Positions 9,046 through 18,121 of a stretch of 64,000 nucleotides of DNA are shown one piece after another. The notes beneath the pieces are model-generated. The model was not told where the DNA came from. It made no database searches and saw only the letters and a program-made list of their open reading frames with translations. Each line of letters begins with the position of its first letter. Position 1 is the first letter of the stretch. The translations under genes and the position numbers were made by a program. This DNA is from Paulinella micropora (Eukaryota > Cercozoa > Imbricatea > Euglyphida > Paulinellidae): NCBI GenBank assembly GCA_019918135.1, contig WBZZ01001088.1, forward strand, positions 309,501 through 373,500. Reading direction: 5' to 3'.

Positions 9046-10404
9046 ATGCTGTGGACCGGCGCCTGTCAACCTTTAGTGCCCGGCCGCGCTACCAAACATT
9101 ACGCGCTGGCCGTGGTGCAATGTTGTCTCGAGCTTACGCCCCTCGAGTTTGGGTTGTTGTCAGGCGGGCCTGGCGTGTGGATCGCGGCCGAACATTACGC
9201 GCTATTGGCTAGGGACCTAAGCAAACGCACAGGTTACGTGCACATTGTGTTTGACGAGGCCGACTTTAGCCGCCCCGCCAAAAGTGGTGAGCTCTGGTAC
9301 GAGAGCCGCGGCGTACCAAAACCTGTTTCATTAGGGGGCGGCCCGGCCGTCGTCCCGGACTTATTCCTGGAGTTGCAGCGCTTGGCCGGGGACGATCTGC
9401 GCCTGATCTGTTTCCGGCGCGAACAGTCTCGGCGGCCGCCCGATTTCGTGCTGGACCTAGGCCTCCGGCACTTTCTAGACTCGCAGGGGCTGCCAGAGTT
9501 AGGGCACGGCGCGGGTGGCACAGTGTTTGACGTGCCAGCACAGGGCCAGGTACTCAAGGAGGCGCGTTGCGCCGTCGAGGACCTGATGCCGGGGTTAGGG
9601 GAAAAGTGGCAACAACTGCGCTTCTGTACTTCTGGCCTGGCTCGCTCTGGGCGCGGCCTGCAGTGCTTGCTGCGGTACGGGTTCCTACGAGCCCGCCGCC
9701 CCGTGCGTAGCCTGATGCCCGAGCCAGCCGACCAGGAATGTAAAAAACTCTGGCAAAAACGCGCGGATTCGTTGCTTGTCCTGCAGACCCTAATGCCCAA
9801 GGTAGAAGGCGACACGCTGTACCAGCTCTGCCAGACGCCCGCCGTCAAATGTTTGCCACAGATCCTCGTGCGACTAGAAAAGATTGTGTGTGCCATGCAC
9901 GCGGCCTGCTTTACGCACGGAGATATCCATGCCCATAATATTCTAGTACAAGCCAAGGACGTGACCCTGATTGACTACGACGGGACCCGCGTGGCCTGTG
10001 CCGACGGTACCTTCCGAGATTACTTGGCGTTGGCCAGCCTCACGTTTAAAACAACCCTGCCGCGGTTGCTAGAGCAGGAGCACCCACAACGTATACGCGA
10101 CCGGCTGGCCGCAGTTAATTTTGCGGGCCTACCCAGGCTGCGACACTATGCTCACGTCGGGCGCTGGGAGGCACTGTCCGACCTGGACGAACTACTGTTC
10201 CCCCGGCAACATCTGCAATCGTTAGGCCTCGGCCCGGCCGCCGCCGGCTACGAAACAGAATACCTTCTGCCACCGCACGTGGTCGTGGAGTTGTTAGCAA
10301 ACACGACCAACCCGCGCGGCTTCGGGGCCGTGCTGGCGCGCGCCGTTCCGGTGTCCGTCGCTGCGGCCGCTTACGCTGGACTGCGTCTACCACCCTCGTA
10401 TTAG
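9046..10404 (+). CDS. Diverged protein kinase-like protein
   Basis: 452 residues from the ATG at 9046. A kinase C-lobe is recognisable: catalytic loop HGDIHAHNILV (H291, D293, N298), then IDYDGTRV (D310) in the DFG position. An upstream GHGAGGTVFDV with a Lys in QVLKEAR resembles the glycine loop and the ATP-anchoring Lys. The HGDxHxxN form is typical of ABC1/RIO/aminoglycoside phosphotransferase-like kinases rather than classical Ser/Thr kinases. Catalytic Asp, Asn and the metal-binding Asp are present, so activity is possible. The N-terminal 150 residues are unidentified. One of four kinase-like genes in the window, not closely similar to the others. Confidence 0.7.
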   Translation: MLWTGACQPLVPGRATKHYALAVVQCCLELTPLEFGLLSGGPGVWIAAEHYALLARDLSKRTGYVHIVFDEADFSRPAKSGELWYESRGVPKPVSLGGGPAVVPDLFLELQRLAGDDLRLICFRREQSRRPPDFVLDLGLRHFLDSQGLPELGHGAGGTVFDVPAQGQVLKEARCAVEDLMPGLGEKWQQLRFCTSGLARSGRGLQCLLRYGFLRARRPVRSLMPEPADQECKKLWQKRADSLLVLQTLMPKVEGDTLYQLCQTPAVKCLPQILVRLEKIVCAMHAACFTHGDIHAHNILVQAKDVTLIDYDGTRVACADGTFRDYLALASLTFKTTLPRLLEQEHPQRIRDRLAAVNFAGLPRLRHYAHVGRWEALSDLDELLFPRQHLQSLGLGPAAAGYETEYLLPPHVVVELLANTTNPRGFGAVLARAVPVSVAAAAYAGLRLPPSY

Positions 10405-10562
10405 CTTCGGTAAGTACTATTTAAAAAAAACACACCGGGAGAAGAACAGGCACGATTCTGACTAAGTCCGATCTTGTTTTTTTAATCAGTTCCGGTTTTT
10501 TTTTCTTCTGCCTGGACTACTGTAGACTAACCACATTGCACCGCCCTCACTCTTCTGTTTCC

Positions 10563-11831
10563 CTAACTTCTTTGATCGGCGAGACGGCGGCGCTTGTGGC
10601 GTTGTCTTTCCTCGTACTTGGTAATTTCGCACTCGATAGTTCGCGCCCGCTCAACGGAGTCCAGCACGAAGCACAGCACGTGCTTCGTAGCGCGCCGCAG
10701 GCAGTCGTCTAGCAGCAACGGGGCCCACTCCGCGGGCAGCGCAGAGGCCCGCTGCTTGAGCCCGTCGTCCAACGGACCCAGCAGGCGTTCTAGGCCAGCT
10801 GCGCCCTCGCGCGCACGTTGGTACGCGGCTTGTAGTCCCGGAGAGACAAGGCCCCGCAGGTCGTCCCGCAGCCAGCCGTGGGTGTCCCCGAAGAACCTCA
10901 GTTCCAGCAGGAGCCGGCACAGCACGGCCCGGGTCGGGGGCTCGCCGAGTGAGCCGGTCGCGGAAACTGCCAGCCAGCCCAGGGCTACCTGCCTGTCGCG
11001 TGCGTCGAGCCAGGCCTTGGCAAACCAGCAGCGCGCGCGCCACGGCAGCCCGTAAGCGGGCGGGCTCGGCTCGTGTGGCTCTAGGGGCCAGTCCTGGCCT
11101 TGCTTGAAGATTCTGCGCAGATCAAGACCGCGTTGTCTATGGATTTGGTACAAGATTTCAAAGGGCACGAACCGCGGTGACGCAAACGTTGGCGGGACGT
11201 GCCAGTAGTGGGCGGCCTCGGTACAAAGCAACAGCTGGCCGTGCAAGTCCAGCCCCCGGCGGAGGGCGTCAGCGTCGAAGGTACCGTCGGCCGCCGCGAA
11301 GGCCGCCAGGAATTCGGTCGGGGCCAGCCTGGCGCACAATTTAGCTGGCGCCGGGGAGTCGCTGACTACGCAGCCCAGCAGCAGCGGGCAGTCCCCGGCG
11401 AGCCTGTGGTCTAGTGGTTTTTGTAAGAGCGTCCGCAGGGCGTCCAGCGCGCGCTTTCCACGGAGCCCGTGCAGGGCGCCGAGGAGCGCCTGTGACGAAA
11501 TGTGCGGGAACAGCTCGGCGGTCGGCAGGCGCACGAGGACAGAGTTGCGGAGCCCCGTTGTTGCCGCGAAGCGGAACAAGCTTAGGTAGAATTCCGGGCT
11601 GGGAAACTTCTGGAGGCCCGTTTGTAGTTCGTCCAACCAGAGGTGCGAGGGGTGGGGGGTCGGCGGGAGATCTTCGCTCGCTGGTTTCCACGAGACCACC
11701 ACCTCGAGGCCGGCCGCCCCGTGGGCGGCCGCGGCGGTCAGGGCTGACAATAAGGCTGGCACTGACTTGATCTCCGAAGACACCAAGCGCTGATCGTGCA
11801 AAGGAGGGGGCGGTGCAGCGGAGGGTTGCAT
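10563..11831 (-). CDS. Hypothetical protein, helical, basic C-terminus
   Basis: 422 residues from the ATG at 11831 (MQPSAAPPPP). I do not recognise a family. The chain is Leu/Ala/Arg-rich with many predicted helices, for example LLGALHGLRGKRALDALRTLL, cut here as a helix-turn-helix-like pair near residue 130, and ends in a strongly basic tail (KYEERQRHKRRRLADQ) that could be a nuclear localisation signal. Coding composition matches its neighbours. It converges with the kinase-like gene at 9046, with 158 bases between stops. Confidence 0.65.
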   Translation of the reverse strand: MQPSAAPPPPLHDQRLVSSEIKSVPALLSALTAAAAHGAAGLEVVVSWKPASEDLPPTPHPSHLWLDELQTGLQKFPSPEFYLSLFRFAATTGLRNSVLVRLPTAELFPHISSQALLGALHGLRGKRALDALRTLLQKPLDHRLAGDCPLLLGCVVSDSPAPAKLCARLAPTEFLAAFAAADGTFDADALRRGLDLHGQLLLCTEAAHYWHVPPTFASPRFVPFEILYQIHRQRGLDLRRIFKQGQDWPLEPHEPSPPAYGLPWRARCWFAKAWLDARDRQVALGWLAVSATGSLGEPPTRAVLCRLLLELRFFGDTHGWLRDDLRGLVSPGLQAAYQRAREGAAGLERLLGPLDDGLKQRASALPAEWAPLLLDDCLRRATKHVLCFVLDSVERARTIECEITKYEERQRHKRRRLADQRS

Positions 11832-11929
11832 GCTGCTCAAACTCCAAAAAAAAAAAACAAAACAAGAAAAACTTTTGCCTTTTTCTGGGGAGCCTAAGCA
11901 AAGGGTCGGAGAGTGGAGAGAAGGGGCGG

Positions 11930-12285
11930 AGAAGGCCAGAAAAAAAAAGAAAGGCCGGTGCGCGCAGTTAGGCTGGGGGAGAAAGGTGGTAGCAAAAACA
12001 AAAAAAAAAACAAGGGCGGGCCAGAAAAAAAAAGAAAAGGCCGGTGCGCGCAGTTAGGCTGGGGGAGGAGAAAGGTGGTAGCAAAAACAAAAAAAAACAA
12101 AAGCAGGCCAGAAAAAAAAAGAAAAGGCCGGTGCGCGCAGTTAGGCTAGGGAAGGAGAAAGGTGGTAGCAAAAACAAAAAAAAAAAGGAAAGGCCGGTGC
12201 GCGCAGTTAGGCTGGGGAAGGAGAAAGGTGGTAGCAAAAACAAAAAAAAAACAAAAGCAGGCCAGAAAAAAAAAGAGAAAGAAAG
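11930..12285. repeat. Purine-rich tandem repeat, 4 core copies
   Basis: The core GGCCGGTGCGCGCAGTTAGG occurs at 11953, 12039, 12126 and 12192 (spacing 86, 87 and 66), each followed by GGAGAAAGGTGGTAGCAAAAAC and an A-run, then in most copies CAGGCCAGA. One strand is almost pure purine outside the core. It lies in the spacer between the divergent genes starting at 11831 and about 12347. Confidence 0.9.
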
Positions 12286-12400
12286 GCAGCAGACAGATTT
12301 GCGGAAGGGGGTTGGGAGGGGGGGAAGGAGCAGAGTTGCTGGATAACTAAAAAAGAAATCGGTAGCTTTTTCGTGGAATTTTGACGCATGCTGGTTTTTT

Positions 12401-13723
12401 TTGTTCATAAAAAATCTGTACCGCCATGAAATTTCACGGCACGACACCGGCTTTGTGCCTGAACGTAAAAGGCTGGATCTGAGCCTCGAATTAGTCGACC
12501 TGCAGCAGAGACACAAAGCCCCGCAGCTCGTCCTGTTGCTACACTCTCCCAACCTCCAAGCAGAACTCGTACGCCTAGAAAAGGGTCTGCCGGATGGCTA
12601 CCTGGCGGTAGCCCGAACAAGTGAACATCACGTAGCGCCACGACACGTGCCGGGCCAAGGCTGGGAGGTTTGCTTTGGCGGCCGGGATGCACCGGTTTCA
12701 GACAGGTGTCTGGTGGTAATCCCTAGCAGCGGAATTCTGCAGGCCGACGTGAAATTGCTCGCGCACCTAACCGCGTGCGCCGGGCTAAAAAGTGCAACTA
12801 CCCTGTTCGTGGCCATCACCGGTCTGCCGCTGGCGGTCCAGGGCTACTTACACTTGCTTGCGCTGGCACGCAAATCTCCGTTCTGGGAGAGCCACACGCT
12901 GCTGTTCACGGTTGAGAGCAGTGCTAGAGCAGACCAGAAAAGCAACCTAACCAAAAACCTAAAATCTCTAGTAGAAGGGGTACTTCAACCTAATATCAAG
13001 AACTTACCGGACGAGGTTTTCAGCGAGTTCCAGGAACGCGTGCAAACGGACTGGTACCACCAACAGGACCAAGAGCTCTTTCCTTGGAACGTCGTGGCCG
13101 CTAATGACAAACTGTTCGTAGTGCGTTTCCCGCCGTACGGCTTCGCGCTAGTAGCTAATTGCTCTTTCGAACCCCCCGGCCCCGAGGCTGTCAGGGATTA
13201 CAATGAGGCGTTGTGCCAATATGACACGACGCTGTTCCAAAGGACGCAGAAGCGCCGCCGGGATCTGTGGCAAAGAGAGAAACAGACACTTATGCAACCA
13301 CCGGGCAGGAAGGATCGTGAACACCACGAGTTTTATTACGTGGACAAAAAAAACCAGCCTGACCTGCCTGGAGCGCCCTACGGCAACAAGAACTATCTTG
13401 ACGTCAACTACTTGGCCCATTGTGCGCTGACCAGCGCTAACGACGGGGACTGGAACGCCAAGATCACGTGGCTGGATAACCAGTTCACGTTAGTACTCGA
13501 GAAGCCGGTCCAGAGGTTTGACTTGATCCTCTGTGGCTACGACTGGGATCTACAGTACGTTCAGAACAGGGGGATTCAGGATCTCCGGCCAGAGGCCTTC
13601 CGGAATCAAGTCATGGCTGTACAGGGCGCATTCCGGGACATTAACCAGCAAATTAGAGAGATCAAAGCCAAGAGCGTCACAAGAACGAGAAACAGAAATA
13701 ACGGGGGTAAGCAAAGGTTGTAA
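12401..13723 (+). CDS. Hypothetical protein, start unresolved
   Basis: An open frame of about 440 residues (open from 12347) with good coding composition. There is no ATG in frame near the beginning, so translation either starts at a non-ATG codon such as the TTG at 12401 or a short upstream exon carries the start; the purine repeat lies just upstream. I recognise no family. Visible features are a hydrophobic central segment (SATTLFVAITGLPLAVQ), a charged region KRRRDLWQREKQ, and a basic tail (TRTRNRNNGGKQRL). It is followed by a repeat array containing polyadenylation-like hexamers. Confidence 0.6.
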   Translation: MFIKNLYRHEISRHDTGFVPERKRLDLSLELVDLQQRHKAPQLVLLLHSPNLQAELVRLEKGLPDGYLAVARTSEHHVAPRHVPGQGWEVCFGGRDAPVSDRCLVVIPSSGILQADVKLLAHLTACAGLKSATTLFVAITGLPLAVQGYLHLLALARKSPFWESHTLLFTVESSARADQKSNLTKNLKSLVEGVLQPNIKNLPDEVFSEFQERVQTDWYHQQDQELFPWNVVAANDKLFVVRFPPYGFALVANCSFEPPGPEAVRDYNEALCQYDTTLFQRTQKRRRDLWQREKQTLMQPPGRKDREHHEFYYVDKKNQPDLPGAPYGNKNYLDVNYLAHCALTSANDGDWNAKITWLDNQFTLVLEKPVQRFDLILCGYDWDLQYVQNRGIQDLRPEAFRNQVMAVQGAFRDINQQIREIKAKSVTRTRNRNNGGKQRL

Positions 13724-13748
13724 CAAATAGCTTGCGCGACTGTACACT

Positions 13749-13990
13749 AAAATCTCTGGACTCGTGCTCACGTTTTTGCCGCACACACAGACAAAATAAA
13801 ATCTCTGGACTCGTGCTCACGTTTTTGCCGCACACACAGACAAAATAAAATCTCTGGACTCGTGCTTCACGTTTTTGCCGCACACACAGACAAAATAAAA
13901 TCTCTGGACTCGTGCTTCACGTTTTTGCCGCACACACAGACAAAATAAAATCTCTGGACTCGTGCTTCACGTTTTTGCCGCACACACACA
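13749..13990 (+). repeat. Five-copy 49-50 bp repeat with AATAAA hexamers
   Basis: Units start at 13749, 13798, 13847, 13897 and 13947. Each contains AAAATCTCTGGACTCGTGCT, CACGTTTTTGCCGCACACACA and, at each junction, CAAAATAAAAT, which holds the AATAAA polyadenylation hexamer. The array begins 25 bases after the stop of the 12401-13723 gene, so it probably forms its 3' untranslated region and offers several cleavage sites. The rest of the spacer to 14532 is a pyrimidine-rich stretch without a gene. Confidence 0.85.
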
Positions 13991-14532
13991 CACGCTCCTT
14001 CCCCTTCTTTTTGCCTTTTTCGTTTTTTTTACATGCTTGTGCTGCCTAGAAAAAAAAGGAACACGAGCCAAGCCACGAACGAGGGGCTTGGTATGAGGGG
14101 GAGGGGGGGTGCCTCTGCCGTTCTTCTCTCCTTGCGCACTCTCTCTGCCAAACTCCCCCTCCCCCCCCTTCGGCCACCCCGCTCTTTTTTTTGCCCCAGC
14201 CAGACCGCACGACCAGAGCAAAGACCTCTTCTTTTTCCTCCTCCCTCCAAGAAAAAGCAAAGTGCCCGCCCGTCACCCGTTCCCCCTAGCTTTTAGAAAA
14301 AGGGTTAGCCCCCCCTCGGCCCCCCCCCTTCCTCCCCCGCTCAGGCCTTTTAACCCTGCCCGAAGAAGTCCACTGACCCTCCGGCCCTCCCCCCTCCGCT
14401 CTTTACATTTGTCCTCACTAGTAAAAAAAAGGGGGGGGGAAGCCCCTAGGTGCGCAATTTCGGTGTCTGGTGCTGATTATATTTTTCTTTGGTCTTTTTT
14501 TCTATCTTGGTTTAGTGATCGCGGGCAAATTT

Positions 14533-14892
14533 ATGGCCGGCTACGCTTCACAGTTTAGGACCGGAGCCCTGGAAGTTTACGAGCCCGCTCACGCCCGCCC
14601 GCCACCGCCGCCTCCTGTGCCCGTCGCAGCGCCCCAGGGACACCGACCTGTTCTCACGGAGGCCATGATGCAAGATCTTTTTTCCAGGCTCCAGGAAGTC
14701 TCCAATAGCCTACTGCTGTTGCGCCAGACGTTGCAAGAACTGCACCTGCCCGAAAATCTGTCCCAGCGACTAAATACCCTGGAAGCCAAAGTAGCCAGCC
14801 TAGACAACCAACAGCTGGACCTAGCGCTACCACCGGGCCAAGCCAACGTTCACTCTGGCTTTGTGCAGGCCAACAAGGCGCCGGGGACCTGA
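14533..14892 (+). CDS. Small coiled-coil protein
   Basis: 119 residues from the ATG at 14533. After a Pro-rich segment (PPPPPPVPVAAP) comes a heptad-like helix (SNSLLLLRQTLQELHLPENL, then LNTLEAKVASLDNQQ), consistent with an oligomerising coiled coil. The same frame is open upstream and encodes a very hydrophobic stretch (LIIFFFGLFFYLGLVIAG) preceded only by non-ATG codons; if used it would add a membrane anchor. It resembles in size and design the coiled-coil protein at 30443-30706. Function unknown; homo-oligomer or virion linker is a guess. Confidence 0.55.
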   Translation: MAGYASQFRTGALEVYEPAHARPPPPPPVPVAAPQGHRPVLTEAMMQDLFSRLQEVSNSLLLLRQTLQELHLPENLSQRLNTLEAKVASLDNQQLDLALPPGQANVHSGFVQANKAPGT

Positions 14893-15140
14893 AAAGAAAA
14901 TTGTCGTCGCGTTCCTTGCCCTCCACGTTTTTTTTGGGGGGGGGTGGGGGTTGGCTGGAGGCGGAGAAACAGACAAAAGAAAAACAGTCGCTTAGGCAGA
15001 ACAACCACAAAAATTCTGGCCGTCCTCAGTTCGTTAATTAAAAAAACTGCTAACCCTGCCGCCTTTTGGCTAATTATTTCTTTTTAATTTGTGCTTGGAA
15101 AAGAGATGTTATGATTGGGGATACGCCGCTAGGATAGTGT

Positions 15141-16271
15141 CTAGGATTTGCACAGTGTGTCCGACGGATCCCTGCACGTCGTGATCGCTGACAGTCTCCT
15201 CTTGCGCGTAGATGTCGTCGATCCCCCGGCCGATTCCGTGATGGCCCACACAAAGACCGACGAAAAGCAGGTGGCCAGGACGGAGATGTAGCCCTGCGTG
15301 GTCGGGATGAGGGCAAAGGGCAAATAGATGGTCCAGGCCCAGACCGAAGTGTAGGCGAAAATCGTCACGACGCGCGAGATCTCGGGCACGTAGTGGCCCG
15401 ACACCCGGCGCACGGACTGTTCCAGCTCAAATAGCATGGGCTCGAAGTAGCCCGCTTGATTACCGGCCAGCTCGAACACTTCTAAACGCAGCCGCGACAG
15501 CTGCAGCTGCATACTAAACATGGCGGTCCGGATGCAGTTGCTCTCTTTAAGCTTGAGTAACCCCTCTTCGCAGACACACGCGGTGTGCACACACTGCACG
15601 TCGAATCGGCACGCCTGGCTGCACACGGGCCTGCCCGGGGGTAGGGTGTGTGTATCCAAGATCCGGCCCTTGTCCCCGGCCTTGACGTGGATGTCCAGGA
15701 TCCGCTTGAGCCGCACAATGAGACCCCGGACCTTATGAGCGTCCGGCATTTTGTGCTCGGTGACCGGCGCTCTCCCTAGATCGTCTTTTTCCGCCGGCTG
15801 TCTCTTCTTGTGCTTGGGCGCTACGGCCGCGCTCTGGCCGGCAGATCTGCCCAACCGGTAGTGCAGAGCTAGGGCTAGCGACATCAACGCCTGCAGCAAC
15901 ATGTTGAATTCGCGGATGTTCTGGGTCCGGCGGGATTCGGCCCGGGCGTACACCGAACTAGTAAAAAAGGTGACGGCTGTCAGGATGCTGCTCGGCACGG
16001 TAGGGCTGATGCCGGGTATGTGCAAATGTCCCCGCAGGTACAGCGAGGTCAGTATGGCAGTGTAGATGCCCACGAAAGCGATGCGTGACAAGGAAAGCGA
16101 GATGGGGTTCCACCTGGCAAAATAAGCGAGCTCTTGCAGCCAGGACCTAAACCAATTACCCAGCACTTTACAGACGAATCGGGACGTGGTCTGACGTCTG
16201 GGTGGTCTGGTGTCGGCCGGCTCTGATTGCACCTGACGATAACCCTTAACTTTCGGTACAAACTGGCTCAT
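15141..16271 (-). CDS. Bestrophin-like membrane protein
   Basis: 376 residues from the ATG at 16271. The order of features resembles the bestrophin/UPF0187 anion-channel family: a membrane segment after NPISLSLSRIAF, a second one after ISPTVPSSILTAV, then an Arg/Glu-rich stretch AESRRTQNIREFN like the RxxxAYxRWxE region, and near the end paired segments with LPFALIPTTQGY followed by FVWAITESAGG, matching the family's LPFAL and E-x-x-G pattern. A Cys-rich insert (CSQACRFDVQCVHTACVC) in the middle is unusual for the family. Bestrophins form pentameric chloride/bicarbonate channels. Similarity is judged by eye; a different multi-pass protein is possible. Confidence 0.45.
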   Translation of the reverse strand: MSQFVPKVKGYRQVQSEPADTRPPRRQTTSRFVCKVLGNWFRSWLQELAYFARWNPISLSLSRIAFVGIYTAILTSLYLRGHLHIPGISPTVPSSILTAVTFFTSSVYARAESRRTQNIREFNMLLQALMSLALALHYRLGRSAGQSAAVAPKHKKRQPAEKDDLGRAPVTEHKMPDAHKVRGLIVRLKRILDIHVKAGDKGRILDTHTLPPGRPVCSQACRFDVQCVHTACVCEEGLLKLKESNCIRTAMFSMQLQLSRLRLEVFELAGNQAGYFEPMLFELEQSVRRVSGHYVPEISRVVTIFAYTSVWAWTIYLPFALIPTTQGYISVLATCFSSVFVWAITESAGGSTTSTRKRRLSAITTCRDPSDTLCKS

Positions 16272-16591
16272 TTACTTTTTTTTTGAAGAGAAGGGCCAGT
16301 ACTCGGAATGCTTTTTTCAGGCCATTTTTTTGGTTTATGGACTAGGATTAGCGCTCTAATTTCTTTTCTCTCTCTCTCTCTCTCTTTGCTCCCTTCCCTT
16401 CCTGTATGCACAGCTACAAAAAAAAAACACTGATGGGTCCTGAGAATCCTCGGTCTAGTAGTCTTCTTTCTCCCCTGTCCCTCTTGCTGTTTCTTGCACG
16501 TCCTGACCAAAATCTCGCTGTATAACTTTTTTCTTCCAGAGTGCGAGAGGGAGGACAAAAAAAAGGCAACGAACCAAACAAGAACAAAAAT
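16272..16591. other. Spacer with CT microsatellite
   Basis: Spacer with a (CT)n run at about 16368-16386 and A/T homopolymers; no gene seen. Confidence 0.5.
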
Positions 16592-17674
16592 CTAGCCGGA
16601 TTCCGCCGCCTGGACCAATGCTTGTCCCAGCAGGCCCAAAGTCTGCAGGACCAACCCCAGCTGCCGAATCGTAGCAGTATCTTCCGCACGCTCTTCCAGT
16701 TGCCTGACGCTCTCTGCCAGCGGTAGTGACGGGGTTGGCACGCGGCGACGCTTGCGGGCTGGTACGGCTGGTGATGGTGGTGGCACGGTCTTTCGCGACC
16801 GGCGGGCTGGTACGATTGGTGATGGTGGTGGCACGGTCTTTCGCGACCGGCGGGCTGGTACGGTTGGTGATGGTGGTGGTGGCACGGTCTTTTGCGACCG
16901 GCGGGCTGGTACGGTTGGTGATGGTGGTGGTGGCACGGTCTTTTGCGAACGGCGGGCTGGTACGGCTGGTGATGGTGGTGGTGGCACGGTCTTTTGCGGC
17001 CGGCGGGCTGGTACGGCTGGTGGGTTGTGCGCGAATTTGCGCGCACACAGGTTGCCAACAAAGAAAACACGTCCGCTAGGTACATGTTGGAGCACACACA
17101 AATCACTGATGCCCTCACCGCAGAGGCAATGGCTCCGGTGCGAAGAGTCTAATCTTCCGCGCAAGCAGGCGGGCCTAGCATTAGAACCCTGCTTTCCTGG
17201 AAGGTAGTTGTGCGAGACGTTGTCTTCTTCCTCCACCTCTGTTTGGTGCTCATCCTCCGTCTCTTCTTCGTCGTCTTTTTCCTCCACGTCTTCTTCGTCG
17301 TCCTCTTCTTCGTCATCTTCTTCTTCTTCTCCGCTCTGTTCCTCCTCGACGTACTCGCCGCCGTCCCTCTGGTTTTCGCAGTAGGGCAGATTACACTCAG
17401 CCGCTGCCTCGCACCAAGCCACTACGCGTTTCTCCCGCTTGTCCAGCAAGCGGAATTGGTGGCGGTTGGCCGTCTCATCACCCACCAGCGCGGCCAACAC
17501 GAGGTCCAGCGGGTACGTATGGTCAGAATATATTTCCCACAGCGGCACGACGTTGGCACGCAGTTCTTCGCATGGCGACACTGTCGGCGCGCCGCGCCGT
17601 CGGCTCGGCTTCTCCTTCTTCTTCTTCGTCTGGGATTCGCACTTGGCTAGGGCTCGGCCTGATCTCGTGTGCAT
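16592..17674 (-). CDS. Viral-type zinc-motif protein with acidic and Pro-rich repeats
   Basis: About 360 residues from the ATG at 17674. In order: a basic N-terminus (KKKKEKPSRRR), a short globular part, a long acidic stretch (EEEEDDEEEDDEED and similar), a compact Cys motif HCLCGEGISDLC followed by VFFVGNLCARKF, then six tandem copies of a VPARRSQKTVPPPPSP unit, and a C-terminal helix. The pattern CxCG, C, then VGxxCxxKF is a zinc-knuckle-like motif that recurs in proteins of large DNA viruses of protists, commonly as a small appendage. The repeats are encoded by 54-60 base direct repeats (16760-17030) differing mainly in GGT copy number and one residue (S/R/P). Basic-Pro tails and acidic stretches suggest nucleic-acid or chromatin contact. 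Confidence 0.6.
   Translation of the reverse strand: MHTRSGRALAKCESQTKKKKEKPSRRRGAPTVSPCEELRANVVPLWEIYSDHTYPLDLVLAALVGDETANRHQFRLLDKREKRVVAWCEAAAECNLPYCENQRDGGEYVEEEQSGEEEEDDEEEDDEEDVEEKDDEEETEDEHQTEVEEEDNVSHNYLPGKQGSNARPACLRGRLDSSHRSHCLCGEGISDLCVLQHVPSGRVFFVGNLCARKFAHNPPAVPARRPQKTVPPPPSPAVPARRSQKTVPPPPSPTVPARRSQKTVPPPPSPTVPARRSRKTVPPPSPIVPARRSRKTVPPPSPAVPARKRRRVPTPSLPLAESVRQLEERAEDTATIRQLGLVLQTLGLLGQALVQAAESG
16760..17030. repeat. In-frame direct repeats encoding VPARR...KTVPPPPSP
   Basis: Six units of 54-60 bases built from TACGGYTGGTGATGGTGGTG, GCACGGTCTTT and CGNCCGGCGGGCTGG blocks. They lie inside the 16592-17674 gene and keep its frame because length changes come in GGT triplets. Confidence 0.85.
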
Positions 17675-18121
17675 GGTTGGCTCTTTAACCAGCACTATTG
17701 CCTGCTACACACACACCAGAGGCAAAAAAAACATTACGCCTCAACTACGAGATCCCAGCCCAAAAAAGCCTTGGTGGCTGCCTAGGTGCACGGCCAACAC
17801 AAGAAAAATGTCCCAACAACAGCGTGCCGCTCTTCTCTCTCTTTTCCAAAGCAGAGTAAGGATCCAGGCCCCACCCCCCCGCCCTCCCAACTAGGTCTAA
17901 GTTTTTTTGCTTCCGACCGCGTGGCACCGCCAAACAAAAAAGGAGAAACCGTGGCACTCCAGTTCCGTTGGCACAGCCGGCAGACGTCAATTCGGCCTCC
18001 CCCCCAAACCTAGGTTTGGGGCCGGCCCCCCTTTTTACGAGTTAAAAGGGGGGGGGGGGCCAGCAGGCCGGCGAGTAAACGCAAGGCTGGGACAGGACGT
18101 CGCTCGAACAAAAAGCTAACC
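17675..18121. other. Spacer between divergent genes
   Basis: Spacer between divergent genes with C runs and a G10 run near 18047; no convincing gene. It should hold the promoters of both flanking genes. Confidence 0.45.

Noticed and set aside
1516-13990. CRISPR-like direct repeats at 1516 and 13749
   Set aside because: Units are contiguous without unique spacers, and the setting is eukaryotic-viral.
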